Under the pieces are notes generated by a model. That model was not told the DNA's origin. It did no database searches and saw nothing but the letters and a program-made list of their open reading frames with translations. Position numbers and translations under genes: made by a program. 6,405 bases of DNA from Chloroflexota bacterium (lineage in GTDB: Bacteria > Chloroflexota > UBA6077 > JADZDV01): assembly GCA_020850915.1 (NCBI GenBank), contig JADZDV010000536.1, positions 1-6,405 of the forward strand, written 5' to 3'. Of this stretch, positions 4,777 to 6,405 are shown piece by piece (the stretch's first letter is position 1; every line of letters starts with the position of its first letter).

Positions 4777-5787
4777 TCACCATGCCGTTGGTCTGTCGAT
4801 CCCGAGCAGCCGCGCGGCATTGCCGCCCGCGATCAACGCCTTGCCGTCGGCGTCCACCGACTCCAGGCTCTCGATCACCCCGACGGGGTCCGAGAGGCCC
4901 ATCGAGTAGATGAAGGGTGAGTCTGTGCCCAGCAGGACGTGATCCGCGCCAAACGTCTGGACCAGGTACTCAAGGGCCGGCTTCGAGTGCGTGATGATGT
5001 CGAAGTAGACCCTGTCGGCGTAGCTGCTCGGTTCTCGCGCAATGGCGGCCTTCGGCTCGTCCAGCACCCGGTAGCCACGCTCCAGACGACCGTACTGGTA
5101 GGGATAGAAGCCGCCGGCGTGGCACGTCACGACGCGGACGTTTGGATAACGCTCGAAAATCCCGCCGAACACCAGCGACGCGATGGCGATCGTCGTGTCG
5201 GTCGGGTTGCCCACCAGGTTCATGAGCTGATACTTGCCAAGCCGCTCCTTTGGCGCCACCCGGTCCGGGTGGATCAGCCAGAAGCAGCCCAGCTCGTCGA
5301 GCTTGGCAAAGAACGGCTCGAGCGAGGGGTCGTCGAAGTTCTTGCCGGCGACGTTCGAGCCGGTCTCGACGCCGTACATCCCGAGCTGCTTGACCGCCCG
5401 CTCCAGTTCCCGCGCTGCCGCTGCCGGGTCCTGAAGCGGCACCGCCGCGAGCGGGTAGAACCGGCCGGGATGAGCCCTGGCCAGCGCCGCGAGTCCTTCG
5501 TTCTGGGCCTGGGCGAATTCCAGCGCCACCTTCGCCTCGATCCAGTAGAAGAAAGTCTGAGAGAGCTGGCACGCGGCCTGAGCGTCCACGCCCGCGCCCT
5601 CCATCTCCTCCAGCCGCGTGGCGACGTCCCAGCCACCGCGGTGGAAACGCGGGAGCGCCACGTCGGCGACCACCATCGTGTCGTACGCCGGCCCGTGCTC
5701 GAGGCGCGGCGCATATCTCCGGTCGATGCGCTGTAGCTGGCGCATCGTCTCCTCGGGCAAGAAGTGCGCGTGAATGTCGATGCGCAA
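4777..5787 (-). CDS. ACMSD-like metal-dependent amidohydrolase/decarboxylase (amidohydrolase 2 family)
   Basis: This 336-residue protein matches the ACMSD branch of the amidohydrolase superfamily in length and motif order. Predicted metal ligands are H6 and H8 (HAH), H173 (WLIHP), H223 (CHAGG) and D289 (LLGTDSPF), nearly the positions I recall in human ACMSD. The stretches MEGAGVDAQ (62-70), TTIAIASLVFGG (198-209) and FYPYQYGRLERGY (227-239) correspond to conserved ACMSD segments. Family members perform non-oxidative decarboxylation (ACMSD, gamma-resorcylate decarboxylase) or hydrolysis. No other kynurenine-pathway gene is present, so ACMSD activity itself is not assumed. The start is TTG at 5785-5787, 7 nt after GAGG, and MRIDIHAHF fits the family N-terminus exactly. 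It lies 63 nt downstream of the opine-dehydrogenase-like gene and is probably co-transcribed with it. Confidence 0.92.
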   Translation of the reverse strand: MRIDIHAHFLPEETMRQLQRIDRRYAPRLEHGPAYDTMVVADVALPRFHRGGWDVATRLEEMEGAGVDAQAACQLSQTFFYWIEAKVALEFAQAQNEGLAALARAHPGRFYPLAAVPLQDPAAAARELERAVKQLGMYGVETGSNVAGKNFDDPSLEPFFAKLDELGCFWLIHPDRVAPKERLGKYQLMNLVGNPTDTTIAIASLVFGGIFERYPNVRVVTCHAGGFYPYQYGRLERGYRVLDEPKAAIAREPSSYADRVYFDIITHSKPALEYLVQTFGADHVLLGTDSPFIYSMGLSDPVGVIESLESVDADGKALIAGGNAARLLGIDRPTAW

Positions 5788-5850
5788 CGTTGCACCTCGC
5801 GGGTCAGTTCGACGGAACCGGCGAGCGCCAGCACGGCCGCCGGGAACGGA
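5788..5850 (-). other. Spacer between opine dehydrogenase and amidohydrolase genes
   Basis: The 63 nt contain the GAGG ribosome site of the amidohydrolase and an inverted repeat (CCGGCG at 5818-5823, CGCCGG at 5838-5843, 14-nt loop). The repeat has no T-tract, so it looks more like an intra-operon hairpin than a terminator. Confidence 0.4.
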
Positions 5851-6405
5851 TCAGGCGGAAAAACCGTGCCGGACGATCTCCAGAACCGTCGCTATGTCCT
5901 TGCCAGCCAGGCCCAGCCGCTCCAACGTTCGTCCCTCGGCCCGAAAGTCTCGCCCGGCAAGCGCCGAGGCGGTGCTGATCAGACCGTCGATGACCGGCGT
6001 CGGCACACTGGCAGCCCGGCCAAGCTCGCTCATCGGCACCAGGCCGCACGGCACGTCTTCAGCGACGTAATTGTGGCCGAGCGAGCGCGGAGTCGGTGTC
6101 CACTGGTAAGGTCCGCGTTCGACGTCGTTGGTCAGCCGGGCGAAGGTCTCGGACAGCGTCGCCTCACGAAAACCGTAGGTCCGATCGATCCAGTCGGGCA
6201 CGCTGACCGCCGACACGCCGTACGCCCGGCCGACGGCAAGGCGCTCAGCGTCGGCAGCTCCGAGCAGACGGGCGACCGCCGGCGTGTAGCCTTCGGCGTA
6301 GAAACGGTACACCTGACCAGATTCGATCCGGCCGATGTTCGAGACGACATTCGCGACGTGGAGCATCGCGTTCATGTTCTGAAGGCCGGTGTACAGGGTG
6401 TTGGG
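5851..6405 (-). CDS. NAD/NADP octopine/nopaline (opine) dehydrogenase-like protein, C-terminal half (partial)
   Basis: The frame is open to the right edge and encodes the last 184 residues; a full protein would be about 360, with the missing part being the NAD(P)-binding Rossmann domain. The visible part begins NTLYTGLQNMNAMLHV, which matches the all-helical C-terminal domain of the octopine/nopaline dehydrogenase family (PF02317). The His (residue 16 of the fragment) corresponds to the His in the family's N-x-x-x-H-P-like segment. Other family-like segments are FYAEGYTPAVARLL, VPDWIDRTYG and HNYVAEDVPCGLVPMSELG near the middle, the last resembling the RYxxEDxPxGLVP motif. Family members reductively join an amino acid to a 2-oxo acid, or run the reverse, using NAD(P)H in the cytoplasm. 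The internal ATG at 6373-6375 is not the start. It precedes the ACMSD-like gene in the same direction. Confidence 0.85.
   Translation of the reverse strand, partial: PNTLYTGLQNMNAMLHVANVVSNIGRIESGQVYRFYAEGYTPAVARLLGAADAERLAVGRAYGVSAVSVPDWIDRTYGFREATLSETFARLTNDVERGPYQWTPTPRSLGHNYVAEDVPCGLVPMSELGRAASVPTPVIDGLISTASALAGRDFRAEGRTLERLGLAGKDIATVLEIVRHGFSA

Noticed and set aside
4939..5736. Plus-strand open frame of 265 codons
   Set aside because: It mirrors the ACMSD-like gene on the opposite strand, where metal ligands and family motifs are unambiguous.
5785..5853. Another in-frame TGA, joining the opine-dehydrogenase-like gene (stop 5851-5853) to the amidohydrolase frame (start 5785-5787), as a second selenoprotein
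   Set aside because: The TGA comes at a natural family C-terminus, no redox Cys is nearby, and a GAGG site with TTG start opens a different complete protein family downstream. The shared frame is chance.
1..6405. CRISPR array, tRNA/rRNA gene, insertion sequence or phage attachment site
   Set aside because: I saw no regularly spaced repeats, cloverleaf-like sequence, transposase or terminal inverted repeats on either strand.

Overview
The window is GC-rich, densely packed bacterial DNA with GTG/TTG/CTG starts, strong Shine-Dalgarno sites and no RNA gene, insertion sequence or CRISPR. Base composition and gene content (an opine-dehydrogenase-like protein, an ACMSD-like amidohydrolase, a FluG-type glutamine synthetase pair and a probable AhpD-like selenoprotein) would suit a Chloroflexota- or Actinobacteria-like genome. 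This is inference; nothing here fixes the taxon.

Layout. A leftward operon (about 3600 to 1) reads: ABC permease (2579-3493), ABC ATPase (1785-2582, GTGA overlap), FluG/PuuA-type glutamine synthetase-like ligase (337-1680) and the N-terminus of an amidohydrolase cut by the left edge (1-330). Divergent from it, across a 209-base region with candidate promoters for both directions, a short rightward operon carries an AhpD/carboxymuconolactone-decarboxylase-family gene (3703-4251) and a small membrane protein (about 4253-4744). Converging on these from the right, a second leftward unit encodes the C-terminal half of an opine-dehydrogenase-like enzyme (5851-6405, cut by the right edge) and a complete ACMSD-like metal-dependent amidohydrolase (4777-5787).

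The main result is 3703-4251. A conventional reading splits it into an 81-codon ORF and a second ORF in the same frame, separated by a single TGA at 3946-3948. That TGA sits at the second cysteine of the AhpD CxxC motif, giving C79-x-x-U82. The glutamate that aligns with AhpD's catalytic Glu lies exactly 12 residues before C79. A near-perfect hairpin with a GG-containing apical loop lies 20 nt downstream of the TGA, the geometry expected of a bacterial SECIS element. The simplest reading is one 182-residue selenoprotein with a CxxU redox centre.

The leftward operon looks like uptake plus gamma-glutamyl ligation and amide hydrolysis of a nitrogenous compound. The GS-like protein has lost the classical GS flap glutamate and has Lys for a conserved Arg, so ordinary ammonia assimilation is unlikely. 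No substrate-binding protein for the transporter is visible. The opine-dehydrogenase/amidohydrolase pair also points to catabolism or modification of amino-acid-like compounds. The substrate of either unit cannot be read from the sequence.
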